From Pelagibacterium lacus (GTDB taxonomy: Bacteria > Pseudomonadota > Alphaproteobacteria > Rhizobiales > Devosiaceae): a stretch of 64,000 bases of DNA. The stretch is from NCBI RefSeq assembly GCF_003345525.1, contig NZ_QQNH01000005.1:124001-188000 (forward strand), given 5' to 3'. This document shows, in pieces, positions 1 through 7,590 of the stretch. How positions within the stretch are numbered: position 1 is the first letter of the stretch; the number at the start of each line of letters is the position of its first letter. Position numbers and translations under genes: made by a program. Below the pieces are notes generated by a model. It was not told the origin of the DNA, searched no databases, and was given only the letters and a program-made list of their open reading frames with translations.

Positions 1-283
1 TGAAATCCTGCATCAGCACGCGCGCCGGGCGATAGGAGATCTCGTGCCCGGCCTTGCCGCGATCCTCGAGCCAGGCCTTGACCGCCCTGATGTCCTCGGC
101 CTTCACCGTGCGCCCGTCCTCGAAGCGCAGCAGGTTCTCAAGCACCACCTTGAGCGATTTGGGCAGTTTGGAAATTCCCTCCAGCCCGGCCTGTTCCGCA
201 TCGGCCAACGAGTAGATCGTATAGGCCTTGTTTCCAACGGTGAGGGACTTTCTGGCGTTGAAGCTATTGGATGTATCGGTCAC
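1..283 (-). CDS. acnA: Aconitate hydratase, N-terminal part (cut by window edge)
   Basis: The first 94 residues of an AcnA-type aconitase, which interconverts citrate and isocitrate in the TCA cycle with a [4Fe-4S] cluster. The visible stretch carries the family's N-terminal segment: a short basic start, KLPKSLKVVLENLLR at about residues 39-53, and the region entering the first catalytic domain. The cluster cysteines lie outside the window. The start is read as GTG at 283, because AAGGCGG lies a few bases upstream and no ATG fits the frame. The gene is divergent from the ccm operon, an arrangement common in Hyphomicrobiales. The product is well supported and the exact start less so. Confidence 0.88.
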   Translation of the reverse strand, partial: MTDTSNSFNARKSLTVGNKAYTIYSLADAEQAGLEGISKLPKSLKVVLENLLRFEDGRTVKAEDIRAVKAWLEDRGKAGHEISYRPARVLMQDF

Positions 284-550
284 GCGGTCCGCCTTGTCTC
301 AAAATTAATTGCGGGGACCCCCGAATGAGACCGGGCCAAACAGCCAATGGCGCGCTTACAAGCATCCGCTCGATGCTGCGCAATCCTGGCCACCGGCACG
401 TCCGGAGGCGAGATCGACAGGGGGAGAACGGCGCAGATTCGGCGCTCCCCCGGCCGAAGTCGCCCTCTCTATAATGAATCCAATTTGCACTTGCCAGCCC
501 GGACTTGGTTTCAATAGAGCTTGGTCCGGCAATCAACGGGGCTTTCTCCC
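284..550. promoter_or_regulatory. Divergent intergenic region between acnA and ccmA
   Basis: A 267-bp spacer with no credible gene. On the plus strand TATAAT lies at 470-475, but no good -35 hexamer stands 16-18 bp upstream of it. On the minus strand the same AT-rich patch reads TATAGA, which could serve acnA. Both genes must start transcription here or receive read-through, so this is the likely control region. The exact promoters cannot be assigned by eye. Confidence 0.3.
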
Positions 551-1171
551 ATGTCCGATATTTCCCTTGCGGCCGAGGGCATCGTGCTCGAACGCGGCGG
601 CCGTGCGGTTCTCGTGGATCTCAGCCTCGCCGTTAGCCCCGGCGAGGCCCTGATGCTGCGCGGGCCCAACGGGGCCGGCAAGAGCTCGGCCCTCCTGGTG
701 CTGGCCGGGCTCTTGGCGCCGCAGGAGGGCCGGGTGCGCTTTACCGGCGCCGATCCCGACGCGCCCCCTTTCGCCCATCTCCATTGGGTGGGGCACGATC
801 CGGCCATCAAGTCCGGGCTGAGCGTCGCGGAAAATCTCCGGTTCTGGATCGACGTGCTGGGCGGGCGGCGCGACCGCATGGGCGACGCGCTGGAGGCGGC
901 CGGGCTGGCGGGCCTCGAGGATTTCGACGCCGGGCTGCTCTCGGCCGGGCAGACCCGCAGGCTGGCCCTGGCCCGGCTGCTGGCCATTCCCCGCCCGCTT
1001 TGGCTGCTGGACGAGCCGACCAGCGCGCTCGACGCCGATGGCGCCCATTGGGTGGGGCAATTGCTCGCCAACCATCTCGCCGGGGGCGGGCTGGCGGTGA
1101 TTGCCACCCATCTCGACATTCCCTTTTCCGGGGACAGCAAGACCATGACCCTCATCCGGGCCGGCGCATGA
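551..1171 (+). CDS. ccmA: Heme exporter ATP-binding subunit CcmA
   Basis: A 206-residue ABC ATPase of the cytochrome c maturation (System I) complex. It powers CcmB/CcmC and the release of heme-loaded CcmE at the inner membrane. Walker A GPNGAGKSS is at 38-46, the signature SAGQTRR at 131-137 and Walker B with WLLDEP at 151-156. The length is normal for CcmA. A start ten codons upstream at 521 is possible, but ATG 551 gives the usual N-terminus. It is first in a tightly overlapping ccmABCDG operon, and its TGA overlaps the ccmB ATG. Confidence 0.93.
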   Translation: MSDISLAAEGIVLERGGRAVLVDLSLAVSPGEALMLRGPNGAGKSSALLVLAGLLAPQEGRVRFTGADPDAPPFAHLHWVGHDPAIKSGLSVAENLRFWIDVLGGRRDRMGDALEAAGLAGLEDFDAGLLSAGQTRRLALARLLAIPRPLWLLDEPTSALDADGAHWVGQLLANHLAGGGLAVIATHLDIPFSGDSKTMTLIRAGA

Positions 1172-1830
1172 CGGCGTTCCTGGCCATCCTGTCGCGCGAT
1201 CTGAAGCTGGGCCTGCGCCAGGGCGGGGACCTGCTGACCCTCGTATTGTTCTTCGTCATCGTGGGCGTGCTGCTGCCCTTCGCGGTCGGGCCCGACCGCC
1301 CGCTCCTCTCCCAGCTCGCCCCGGCCATCATCTGGGTGGCGGCGCTCCTCGCGCAGCTCCTCTCCCACGACCGACTGTTCCGCTCCGATTTCGAGGACGG
1401 CTCGCTGGCCCTGTTCCGGCAGGCTTCACTTTCCCTTGACGGGCTTGTCTTTGCCAAGCTGATCGCCCATTGGCTGCTGACGGGCCTGCCCCTGGTCGTC
1501 GCCATGCCGGTGCTGGCCCTGGTGCTGGGCCTTTCGGCGGACGGGTTCTGGCTGGCGGTGATGACGCTTCTGGCCGGCACCCCGGCGCTGACCGCCTTCG
1601 GGGCGATCGGGGCGGCTGTGACAGTTGGCCTCAAGCGCGGCGGGCTGGTGGCGCCGGTTATCGTCTTGCCCATGAGCCTGCCAGTGCTTATTTTCGGCAC
1701 CGGCGCATTCGATCCCGCGCGCGTTGGCGCCGCGTCGCAAGCCCTGCTGCTTCTGGCGGCACTGAGCCTTGTCAGCATGGCGCTGGCGCCGTTCGCCGCG
1801 GCGCTGGCCTTGAGGATTTCCGGGGAATAG
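1168..1830 (+). CDS. ccmB: Heme exporter permease CcmB
   Basis: A 220-residue polytopic membrane protein with about six hydrophobic segments. It is the permease partner of CcmA in the cytochrome c maturation complex. The start ATG overlaps the ccmA stop as ATGA, and the family-typical start (FLAILSRDLKLGLRQGGD) follows at once. A cytoplasmic loop with HDRLFRSDFEDG around residues 66-77 matches the conserved CcmB loop. ccmC begins on the base after its stop codon. A longer in-frame reading from upstream would only reread ccmA out of frame and is not needed. Confidence 0.92.
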   Translation: MTAFLAILSRDLKLGLRQGGDLLTLVLFFVIVGVLLPFAVGPDRPLLSQLAPAIIWVAALLAQLLSHDRLFRSDFEDGSLALFRQASLSLDGLVFAKLIAHWLLTGLPLVVAMPVLALVLGLSADGFWLAVMTLLAGTPALTAFGAIGAAVTVGLKRGGLVAPVIVLPMSLPVLIFGTGAFDPARVGAASQALLLLAALSLVSMALAPFAAALALRISGE

Positions 1831-2601
1831 ATGGCACAGACCTCACCCAATACCCATCCGGGATGGTTTACCCGCATCGCCCATCCGGGCATGTTCATGG
1901 GCTGGACGCGGCATGTGGTCCTGCCGCTGGCCATCGCCACCGCGCTGGCCTTCGCCGCCGGGCTGTATGTGGTGTTCTTCGCCTCGCCCCCCGACTACCA
2001 GATGGGCGACACGGTGCGCATGATGTATGTGCACGTGCCCACCGCCTGGCTGAGCCAGTTCTGCTATGCGGTGATGTTCTCCTCGGCCATCGGCACCCTG
2101 GTCTGGCGCCACCCCATGGCCGATGTGAGCCAGAAGGCCGCCGCGCCGCTGGGCGCCGCCTTCACCGCGCTGGCCCTGTTCACCGGCGCCATGTGGGGCC
2201 GGCCCACCTGGGGCACGTTCTGGGAATGGGACGGGCGCATGACCTCGACGCTGGTGCTGCTGTTCATCTATCTGGGCATCATCGCCCTGTGGCGGGCCTT
2301 CGACGACCAGCTCAAGGCGGCGCGCATCGTCTCGGTGGTCACCCTTGTGGGCGCGGTCAACATCCCCATCATCAAGTTCTCGGTCGACTGGTGGCAGACC
2401 CTGCACCAGCCGGCCTCGGTGTTCCGCACCGACGGGCCGACCGTCGACTTCTCCATCCTCACCCCGCTGCTGGTGATGACGCTGGCCTTCTCGCTGCTGT
2501 TTCTCACCCTGCATCTGGTGCGCATGCGCACCGAGGTGACGCGCCGCCGCATCCGCTCGCTGGAGCTGGCCCAGGCGCGCGCCGCCGGAGGCGCCCCATG
2601 A
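1831..2601 (+). CDS. ccmC: Heme-handling protein CcmC
   Basis: A 256-residue inner-membrane protein that delivers heme to the chaperone CcmE on the periplasmic face. The tryptophan-rich heme-handling motif W-G-T-F-W-E-W-D spans residues 127-134. Conserved histidines lie at MYVHVP (about 68) and TLHQP (about 194), the usual axial ligands. Six membrane segments are visible. It sits between ccmB and ccmD. The downstream ATG of ccmD overlaps its stop codon, which suggests translational coupling. Confidence 0.95.
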   Translation: MAQTSPNTHPGWFTRIAHPGMFMGWTRHVVLPLAIATALAFAAGLYVVFFASPPDYQMGDTVRMMYVHVPTAWLSQFCYAVMFSSAIGTLVWRHPMADVSQKAAAPLGAAFTALALFTGAMWGRPTWGTFWEWDGRMTSTLVLLFIYLGIIALWRAFDDQLKAARIVSVVTLVGAVNIPIIKFSVDWWQTLHQPASVFRTDGPTVDFSILTPLLVMTLAFSLLFLTLHLVRMRTEVTRRRIRSLELAQARAAGGAP

Positions 2602-2756
2602 TCGATCTCGGCCAGCACTGGGAATTCATCGCCGCCACCTATGCCGGCTCGGTCCTCGTTATCGGCGCGCTGATCGGCTGGACCTGGAGCGCTTCGCGCC
2701 GGGCCCGCACGCGGGTCGCCCGGCTCGAAGCGGCCCGCAAGGCGAGGAAAGCCTGA
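2598..2756 (+). CDS. ccmD: Heme exporter small subunit CcmD
   Basis: A 52-residue protein starting at ATG 2598, overlapping the ccmC stop codon. It has a short N-terminal stretch with HWEFIAATY, one transmembrane helix at about 14-31, and a strongly basic C-terminal tail (RRARTRVARLEAARKARKA). That is the standard CcmD layout. CcmD helps release holo-CcmE from CcmABC. Its TGA shares a base with the ATG of the next gene. The assignment rests on topology, size and position in the operon. Confidence 0.85.
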   Translation: MIDLGQHWEFIAATYAGSVLVIGALIGWTWSASRRARTRVARLEAARKARKA

Positions 2757-3307
2757 TGTCGCGCCCGCTCCGCATCGCGCTGGCCGTGCTGCCGCTGGTC
2801 GTCCTGGTCGGCCTTTTGGCCACCTTCGCCACCCAGATGGGCCGTTCGACCAGCTTCGTGCCCTCGGCGCTGATCGACAAGCCGGTGCCCCAATTCGCCC
2901 TCAACGCGGTCGAAGGCCACGACCAGCCCGGTTTCGCCACCGCAGACCTTGCGGGCAATGGCGTGGTGGTGGTCAACGTCTTTGCCAGCTGGTGCGTGCC
3001 GTGCCGGGACGAGCATCCCATGCTCTTGGACCTCGCCGACCACGACGTGCTGCTCTACGGCATCAATTACGACGACCCGGCCGACAATGCCCGGGCCTTC
3101 CTCGCCGAGCTGGGCAATCCCTATGACCGCATCGGCGCCGATCGCGACCGGCGGGCCGGCATCGAATGGGGGGTGTATGGCGTGCCGGAAACCTTCGTCG
3201 TCGACAATGACGGGGTGATCCGCTTCAAGCATGTGGGCCCGCTCGACGCCAGGAGCTACGAAACCGTGCTGCTCCCGGCCATCGAAACGGCCCGTACGCC
3301 AATTTAG
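2756..3307 (+). CDS. ccmG: Thiol:disulfide interchange protein CcmG/DsbE
   Basis: A 183-residue membrane-anchored periplasmic thioredoxin. An N-terminal anchor spans about 6-27, followed by a thioredoxin fold with active site WCVPC (Cys80 and Cys83) and the GVYGVPETFVVD segment with the cis-Pro. CcmG reduces apocytochrome CXXCH motifs before heme ligation. It is the last gene of this operon. The ccmE, ccmF and ccmH genes are not here and must be elsewhere. A palindromic repeat element follows the stop codon. Confidence 0.92.
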   Translation: MSRPLRIALAVLPLVVLVGLLATFATQMGRSTSFVPSALIDKPVPQFALNAVEGHDQPGFATADLAGNGVVVVNVFASWCVPCRDEHPMLLDLADHDVLLYGINYDDPADNARAFLAELGNPYDRIGADRDRRAGIEWGVYGVPETFVVDNDGVIRFKHVGPLDARSYETVLLPAIETARTPI

Positions 3308-3323
3308 AAGTCTTTCTTTGGTC

Positions 3324-3367
3324 GCGAGATCGAACCAGAAAAGTCTGCAACTTTTCCTGGACCTCGC
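3324..3367. repeat. Palindromic intergenic element, copy A
   Basis: An imperfect hairpin of 44 nt. The inner arms GAAAAGT and ACTTTTC enclose CTGCA, and the outer arms are GCGAG (3324-3328) and CTCGC (3363-3367). It lies between the convergent genes ccmG and yciB. Related copies at 13877-14078, 19174-19213 and 61211-61249 share the inner arms but have different, still complementary, outer arms. It could act as a bidirectional terminator or be a REP-like repeat. Confidence 0.75.
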
Positions 3368-3372
3368 TCCGC

Positions 3373-4053
3373 TCACATCTCTGTCTGCGCGCCCTCGGCG
3401 GCGGCCGTAATGGCGCTGGGCTTTTCGTCCTTGGGGGCGTAGCGGGTGAGCAGCGGCAATTGCGCCATGGCGAAGATGGTGGTCAGCGGCATGATGCCCC
3501 ACACCTTGAACGCCACCCAGAAATCGTCGGAGAAATTGCGCCACACCACCTCGTTGAGCGCTGCGAGGACGAAAAAGAAGATGCCCCAGCGCAGGGTCAT
3601 CAGATACCAGCCGCGCTCCTGCAATTTGTAGACTTCGCCAAACACGTAGCGCAGCAGCGAATGGCCGGCCACCAGCCCCCCCAGCAGCACCGAGCCGAAC
3701 AGCACATTGGTGATGGTGGGCTTGAGCTTGATGAACAGCGCGTCCTGGAAGTAGAGCGTCATGCCGCCGAACACCAGCACCACCGCCCCGGTCACCAGCG
3801 GCATCACCGGGATGCGCTTGAGGATCAGCTTGGACAGCACCAGCGAGATGGCCATCGCCACCATGAACACCGCCGTGGCGAAGATGATCGGCTGGCTGAA
3901 CCAGCCTTGCAGCGCCGGAAACGCATCGAGAATGCGCTCGCCCTGGGCGTTGACGACAAAGAACACCACCAGCGGGCCGAGTTCGAGCGCCAGCTTGGTC
4001 AGCGCCGGCTTGAGATCGTCGAGATTGGCCTCCGGGGCCGTTGTCTCTGCCAT
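3373..4053 (-). CDS. yciB: Inner-membrane septation protein A family (YciB/IspZ)
   Basis: A 226-residue protein with five or six hydrophobic segments and the family's conserved LGPLVVFFVVN near residues 25-35. FKVWGIMPLTTIFAMAQ-type sequence is near the C-terminus. YciB proteins are needed for normal septation and cell-envelope integrity; the biochemical role is unclear. It lies just downstream of ftsY, separated by only a few bases, so the two are probably co-transcribed. This yciB-ftsY-mtaB-dapF order is common in Hyphomicrobiales. Confidence 0.9.
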   Translation of the reverse strand: MAETTAPEANLDDLKPALTKLALELGPLVVFFVVNAQGERILDAFPALQGWFSQPIIFATAVFMVAMAISLVLSKLILKRIPVMPLVTGAVVLVFGGMTLYFQDALFIKLKPTITNVLFGSVLLGGLVAGHSLLRYVFGEVYKLQERGWYLMTLRWGIFFFVLAALNEVVWRNFSDDFWVAFKVWGIMPLTTIFAMAQLPLLTRYAPKDEKPSAITAAAEGAQTEM

Positions 4054-4055
4054 TG

Positions 4056-5201
4056 TTACTCCCTGCCCGCGATGGCGCGGGCGAAATCGGATGCGCGGAA
4101 CGGTTCGAGGTCGCCAATGGCTTCCCCCACCCCGATGAAATGGATCGGCAGGCCGAATTTGCGCGCGATGGCGACGAGGATGCCGCCGCGCGCCGTGCCG
4201 TCGAGCTTGGTCATCACCAGCCCGGTGACCCCCGCCTTCTGCCCGAAGATTTCGACCTGATTAAGGGCATTCTGGCCCGTGGTGGCGTCCAGTGTCAAAA
4301 GCGTCGCGTGCGGCGCGCTGGCATTGCGCTTCTTGATGACGCGGATGATCTTTTCGAGTTCGTCCATCAACTCGGCCCGGTTCTGCAGCCGCCCGGCCGT
4401 ATCGATGATCACCACGTCGGTGCCGGTCTCCTGCGCCCTCGCCACCGCGTCGAAGGCCAGCCCCGAGGCGTCGGCGCCGGTGGGACGGGTCACCACCTCG
4501 ACCCCGTTGCGCTGGCCCCAGACCTCGAGCTGCTCGACGGCGGCGGCGCGGAAGGTGTCCCCCGCCGCCAGCAGCACCGATTTGCCCTCGGCCTTGAGCT
4601 TGGCGGTGAGCTTGCCGATGGTGGTGGTCTTGCCCGACCCGTTGACCCCGACCATGAGGATGACGAAGGGCCTCGCGGCTGCATCGACCTGCAACGGACG
4701 GGCCACCGGCTCGAGCACCGCTTCCACCTCGGCGGCCAGCACGGCGCGTACGTCCTCGGGCGAAATGTCCTTGTCGAACTTGTCGGCGCGCAGGGCCTCG
4801 GTGATCGCCATGGCGGTATCGATGCCCAGATCGGCGGCGATCAGCGTATCCTCGAGCTCCTCCAGGGTCGCCTCGTCGAGGCGGCGCTTGGTGAAGATCG
4901 CCCCGATCGAGGCGGTGAGATTGTCTGAGGAGCGCTTGAGCCCGCCGCTCAGCCGCTGCAACCAGCTCCTGGGCGCTTCGGGCGCTTCGGCTGCCACCTC
5001 GGGGGTGGGCGGCTCGTGCTCAGGCGGGTTGGGACGGCCCTTTTGCAGCCATTCGGCCTGCATTTCCGGCGGCGCGGCGTCGCGGCTGTCCTCTTCGTCT
5101 TGCTGCTTGCCTTCCGAGGGAGCGGGGGTCTCGGCTTCTGCGGGAAGCGGCTTCTCCCCGAACAGGCGCCCCCAGAAACCCGGCTTCTTGTCCTGTGTCA
5201 T
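4056..5201 (-). CDS. ftsY: Signal recognition particle receptor FtsY
   Basis: A 381-residue SRP GTPase that docks the Ffh-ribosome complex at the membrane. The N-terminal region to about residue 80 is acidic, proline-rich and low in complexity. The N domain follows, then the G domain with P-loop GVNGSGKTT at 185-193, DTAGRLQN (G3) and [10 protein letters not shown] (G4). The start ATG overlaps the mtaB stop codon (ATGA), so translation is likely coupled. Its partner ffh lies 2.4 kb away on the opposite strand. Confidence 0.95.
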   Translation of the reverse strand: MTQDKKPGFWGRLFGEKPLPAEAETPAPSEGKQQDEEDSRDAAPPEMQAEWLQKGRPNPPEHEPPTPEVAAEAPEAPRSWLQRLSGGLKRSSDNLTASIGAIFTKRRLDEATLEELEDTLIAADLGIDTAMAITEALRADKFDKDISPEDVRAVLAAEVEAVLEPVARPLQVDAAARPFVILMVGVNGSGKTTTIGKLTAKLKAEGKSVLLAAGDTFRAAAVEQLEVWGQRNGVEVVTRPTGADASGLAFDAVARAQETGTDVVIIDTAGRLQNRAELMDELEKIIRVIKKRNASAPHATLLTLDATTGQNALNQVEIFGQKAGVTGLVMTKLDGTARGGILVAIARKFGLPIHFIGVGEAIGDLEPFRASDFARAIAGRE

Positions 5202-6442
5202 GCGGCGATCAGCCCCTCGGCGGAAATGGCTTGGATTTCGGCGGTGACGATCTCGCCGGGCGCGCCCCGGCCGACCGTCACCGGGACGAACTGTTCCGTG
5301 CGGCCCATGCCCTGATGCTCGATCAATATGGTCTCCTCGCACCCCACCCGGCTGGCGCAGAGTTTCTGGAACTGCGTCTCGCCCACGGCCCGCAGCCGGG
5401 CGGCCCGCTCCCGCGCCAGCCGCCGCGACACCTGCGGCATGCGCGCCGCCGGCGTCCCCTCGCGGGGCGAGAAGGGAAAGACGTGCAGATAGGTGAGATC
5501 GGCCTCGGTGACGAAACCCAGCGTGTTCTCGAACATGGCCTCGCTCTCGGTGGGAAAGCCCGCGATGATATCGGCCCCGAACACCATGTCGGGCCGCAGC
5601 CCGCGCAGCCTCGTGACGATGGCCAGCGCGTCGGCGCGGCTGTGCCGGCGCTTCATGCGCTTTAAAATCATGTCGTCGCCCGATTGCAGCGACAGGTGCA
5701 GATGCGGCATCAGCCGCCGGTCGGTCACCGCCTCGTAAAGCGCCGGATCGGCCTCGATGGAATCGATCGAGGAGATCCTGAGGCGCGGCAGGGCGGGCAC
5801 GTGGCGGAGGATGGCCTGGGTGAGCTTGCCCAGGGTCGGAGCGCCGGGCAGGTCGCCGCCATAGGAGGTGATGTCGACCCCGGTCAGCACCACCTCGCCA
5901 TAGCCATTGTCGACCAGTCGCCGGATCTGCTCGACCACCACCCCCATGGGCACCGAGCGCGACGGCCCGCGGCCATAGGGGATGATGCAGAAGGTGCAGC
6001 GATGGTCGCACCCGTTCTGCACCTGCACGAAGGCGCGGGCCCGCCCGTCGAGCCCGTCGATCAGATGCCCGGCGGTTTCGGTCACGCTCATGATGTCGTT
6101 GACCTGCACCTTGTCGTTGAGCGGCAGGCCGAACACCAGCGGCCGGTAGCTGTCGGCCTTGAGCTTGTCATGGTTGCCGATCACCAGATCGACCTCTTCC
6201 ATGTCGCCGAAATCGCGGCCCTGCGTCTGCGCCGCGCAGCCGGTGACGATGATCCGCGCCTCCGGGTGCTCGCGCCGCGCCTTGCGGATGGTCTGCTTGG
6301 CCTGACGCACCGCCTCGGCGGTCACCGCGCAGGTGTTGACGATGATGGCGTTGTCGAGCCCCGATCGGGCCGCCTCGGCCTTCATCACTTCCGATTCATA
6401 GGCGTTGAGCCGGCAGCCGAAGGTGATCGCCTCTATGCTCAT
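5198..6442 (-). CDS. mtaB: tRNA t6A37 methylthiotransferase MtaB
   Basis: A 414-residue radical-SAM enzyme that converts t6A37 to ms2t6A37 in tRNAs. The N-terminal domain carries cluster cysteines at about 10, 38 and 69. The radical-SAM motif is C145-x3-C149-x2-C152 in GCDHRCTFC, and a C-terminal TRAM-like region ends near GRGAPGEIVTAEI. The GRGPSRSVP segment after the motif fits MtaB better than MiaB or RimO. It sits between dapF and ftsY with 4-base overlaps on both sides. Confidence 0.92.
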   Translation of the reverse strand: MSIEAITFGCRLNAYESEVMKAEAARSGLDNAIIVNTCAVTAEAVRQAKQTIRKARREHPEARIIVTGCAAQTQGRDFGDMEEVDLVIGNHDKLKADSYRPLVFGLPLNDKVQVNDIMSVTETAGHLIDGLDGRARAFVQVQNGCDHRCTFCIIPYGRGPSRSVPMGVVVEQIRRLVDNGYGEVVLTGVDITSYGGDLPGAPTLGKLTQAILRHVPALPRLRISSIDSIEADPALYEAVTDRRLMPHLHLSLQSGDDMILKRMKRRHSRADALAIVTRLRGLRPDMVFGADIIAGFPTESEAMFENTLGFVTEADLTYLHVFPFSPREGTPAARMPQVSRRLARERAARLRAVGETQFQKLCASRVGCEETILIEHQGMGRTEQFVPVTVGRGAPGEIVTAEIQAISAEGLIAA

Positions 6443-7305
6443 GCGGCGCTGTCCCCCAGCAAATGGGCCGGAACGAGTCCCGCGCCGTCCCGGGCCCAGG
6501 GACCGGTCATCAGGATATGATCGTCCGCGGCGCGCCATTCGATCTCCAGCGGCCCGCCGGGCAATTCCACGGTCACCCGCCGCCCGGTCAGTCCCTTGCG
6601 GGCCGCGGCGACGGCGGTGGCGCAGGCGGCGGTGCCGCAGGCCAAGGTCAGCCCCGCGCCCCGCTCCCACACCCTGACCGCGATGCGGTCGGGCCCCAGC
6701 ACCCGGGCGAGGGTGATATTGGCGCGCTCGGGAAAGATCGGGTGGTTTTCGAGCAGCGGCCCCAGCCGCCCCAGATCATGGGCGCCCAGATCGCCGACCC
6801 AGAAGATGGCGTGGGGATTGCCCACATTGACCACCGAAGGGGTATGGAGCACCGGCGCGTCGATGGGGCCGACCTGAAGCTCGATGCCCGTGGTGTCGGC
6901 GAAGGGCTCGGCCAGGGGAATCTGGTCCCAGGCAAAGCGCGGCACGCCCATATCGGCGGTGACCAGATCGCCGGCGATCCGCGCCGAAAGAATCCCGGCA
7001 TTGGTGCGGATGGTGACCGTGTCGCGGCCGGTTTCCCCGGCCACCAGCCCGGCGACGCAGCGCGTGGCGTTGCCGCAGGCATCGACCTCGCCGCCCTCGG
7101 CATTGTAGATGCGCATGAAGACGTCGACCCCCGGCACGCTGTCGGGCTCGAGAACGATCAGCTGGTCGCACCCCACCCCCCGGGCGCGATCGGAAATATC
7201 GGCGACCTGCCGCCGGGTCAGCGCGATGGGCGCCGGGCGGGCGTCGAGGACGACGAAATCATTTCCAAGGCCGTTCATCTTGAGATAGGGCAGCGGCGCG
7301 CTCAT
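6439..7305 (-). CDS. dapF: Diaminopimelate epimerase
   Basis: A 288-residue cofactor-independent epimerase that converts LL- to meso-diaminopimelate for lysine and peptidoglycan synthesis. The two catalytic cysteines are present: Cys77 in DACGNATRC and Cys223 in LACGTAACA. The N-terminal KMNGLGNDFVVLD is a family hallmark. It is first in the minus-strand run dapF-mtaB-ftsY-yciB, and its start faces the ffh operon across a 285-bp divergent region. Confidence 0.96.
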   Translation of the reverse strand: MSAPLPYLKMNGLGNDFVVLDARPAPIALTRRQVADISDRARGVGCDQLIVLEPDSVPGVDVFMRIYNAEGGEVDACGNATRCVAGLVAGETGRDTVTIRTNAGILSARIAGDLVTADMGVPRFAWDQIPLAEPFADTTGIELQVGPIDAPVLHTPSVVNVGNPHAIFWVGDLGAHDLGRLGPLLENHPIFPERANITLARVLGPDRIAVRVWERGAGLTLACGTAACATAVAAARKGLTGRRVTVELPGGPLEIEWRAADDHILMTGPWARDGAGLVPAHLLGDSAA

Positions 7306-7395
7306 GGCGGGTTCGGGCTCGTGTGGCGGATCGGTTCTGGCCTATATGGCGCAAAACCATGGCGATTTCCACCTTCGCGCCGCGTGAAGCGGCAA

Positions 7396-7424
7396 TTGAC
7401 TCTCCCGCCCCCTGGCCCTATAAG
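7396..7424 (+). promoter_or_regulatory. Consensus-like sigma-70 promoter ahead of ffh
   Basis: TTGACT at 7396-7401 and TATAAG at 7419-7424 are separated by exactly 17 bp, the best promoter match in the dapF-ffh spacer. The predicted start of transcription is near 7431. Its first product would be the short hairpin-rich segment described next, so it may drive a small RNA, an attenuated ffh leader, or both. Confidence 0.7.
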
Positions 7425-7430
7425 CCGCCT

Positions 7431-7533
7431 CGACCTTCTGTCAGGAACGATGGATAGCGAGTCACCAGGCTGCCCGAGAGGCATCCGGTCAACACCCGTC
7501 AGCGCGTAGCGCCCGCGGGTGCGTTTTGCTTTT
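7431..7533 (+). ncRNA. Candidate small RNA or attenuator leader upstream of ffh
   Basis: About 100 nt between a strong promoter and an intrinsic terminator. It holds hairpin 7464-7489 (ACC-GG-TGCC pairing with GGCA-CC-GGT around CGAGA), then terminator hairpin 7493-7521 (CACCCG with CGGGTG) followed by CGTTTTGCTTTT. A 19-codon reading frame, ATG 7450 to TAG 7509, has AGGA upstream and ends inside the terminator stem. It lacks the conserved GGAAGGAAGCAG of SRP RNA, so it is not an obvious 4.5S gene. No known RNA family is recognised. Confidence 0.5.
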
Positions 7534-7540
7534 GGCCCGA

Positions 7541-7557
7541 TGTGACCCATATTCACA
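7541..7557. promoter_or_regulatory. Inverted repeat TGTGA-N7-TCACA upstream of ffh
   Basis: TGTGA at 7541-7545 and TCACA at 7553-7557 flank seven bases, between the leader terminator and the ffh start. The arms resemble half-sites of CRP/FNR-family operators, but the spacer is one base longer than the usual six. It may be a regulator site or chance. Confidence 0.25.
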
Positions 7558-7590
7558 CGCGTTCCCGACACGAGAAAACGAGCGAACCGA

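Noticed and set aside
1470-2756. Long frame running through ccmB, ccmC and ccmD
   Set aside because: It overlaps four recognisable ccm genes out of frame and only its last codons coincide with the real ccmD.
7431-7533. SRP RNA (4.5S) gene upstream of ffh
   Set aside because: Length and position are tempting, but the highly conserved CAGG...GGAAGGAAGCAG domain IV sequence is absent.
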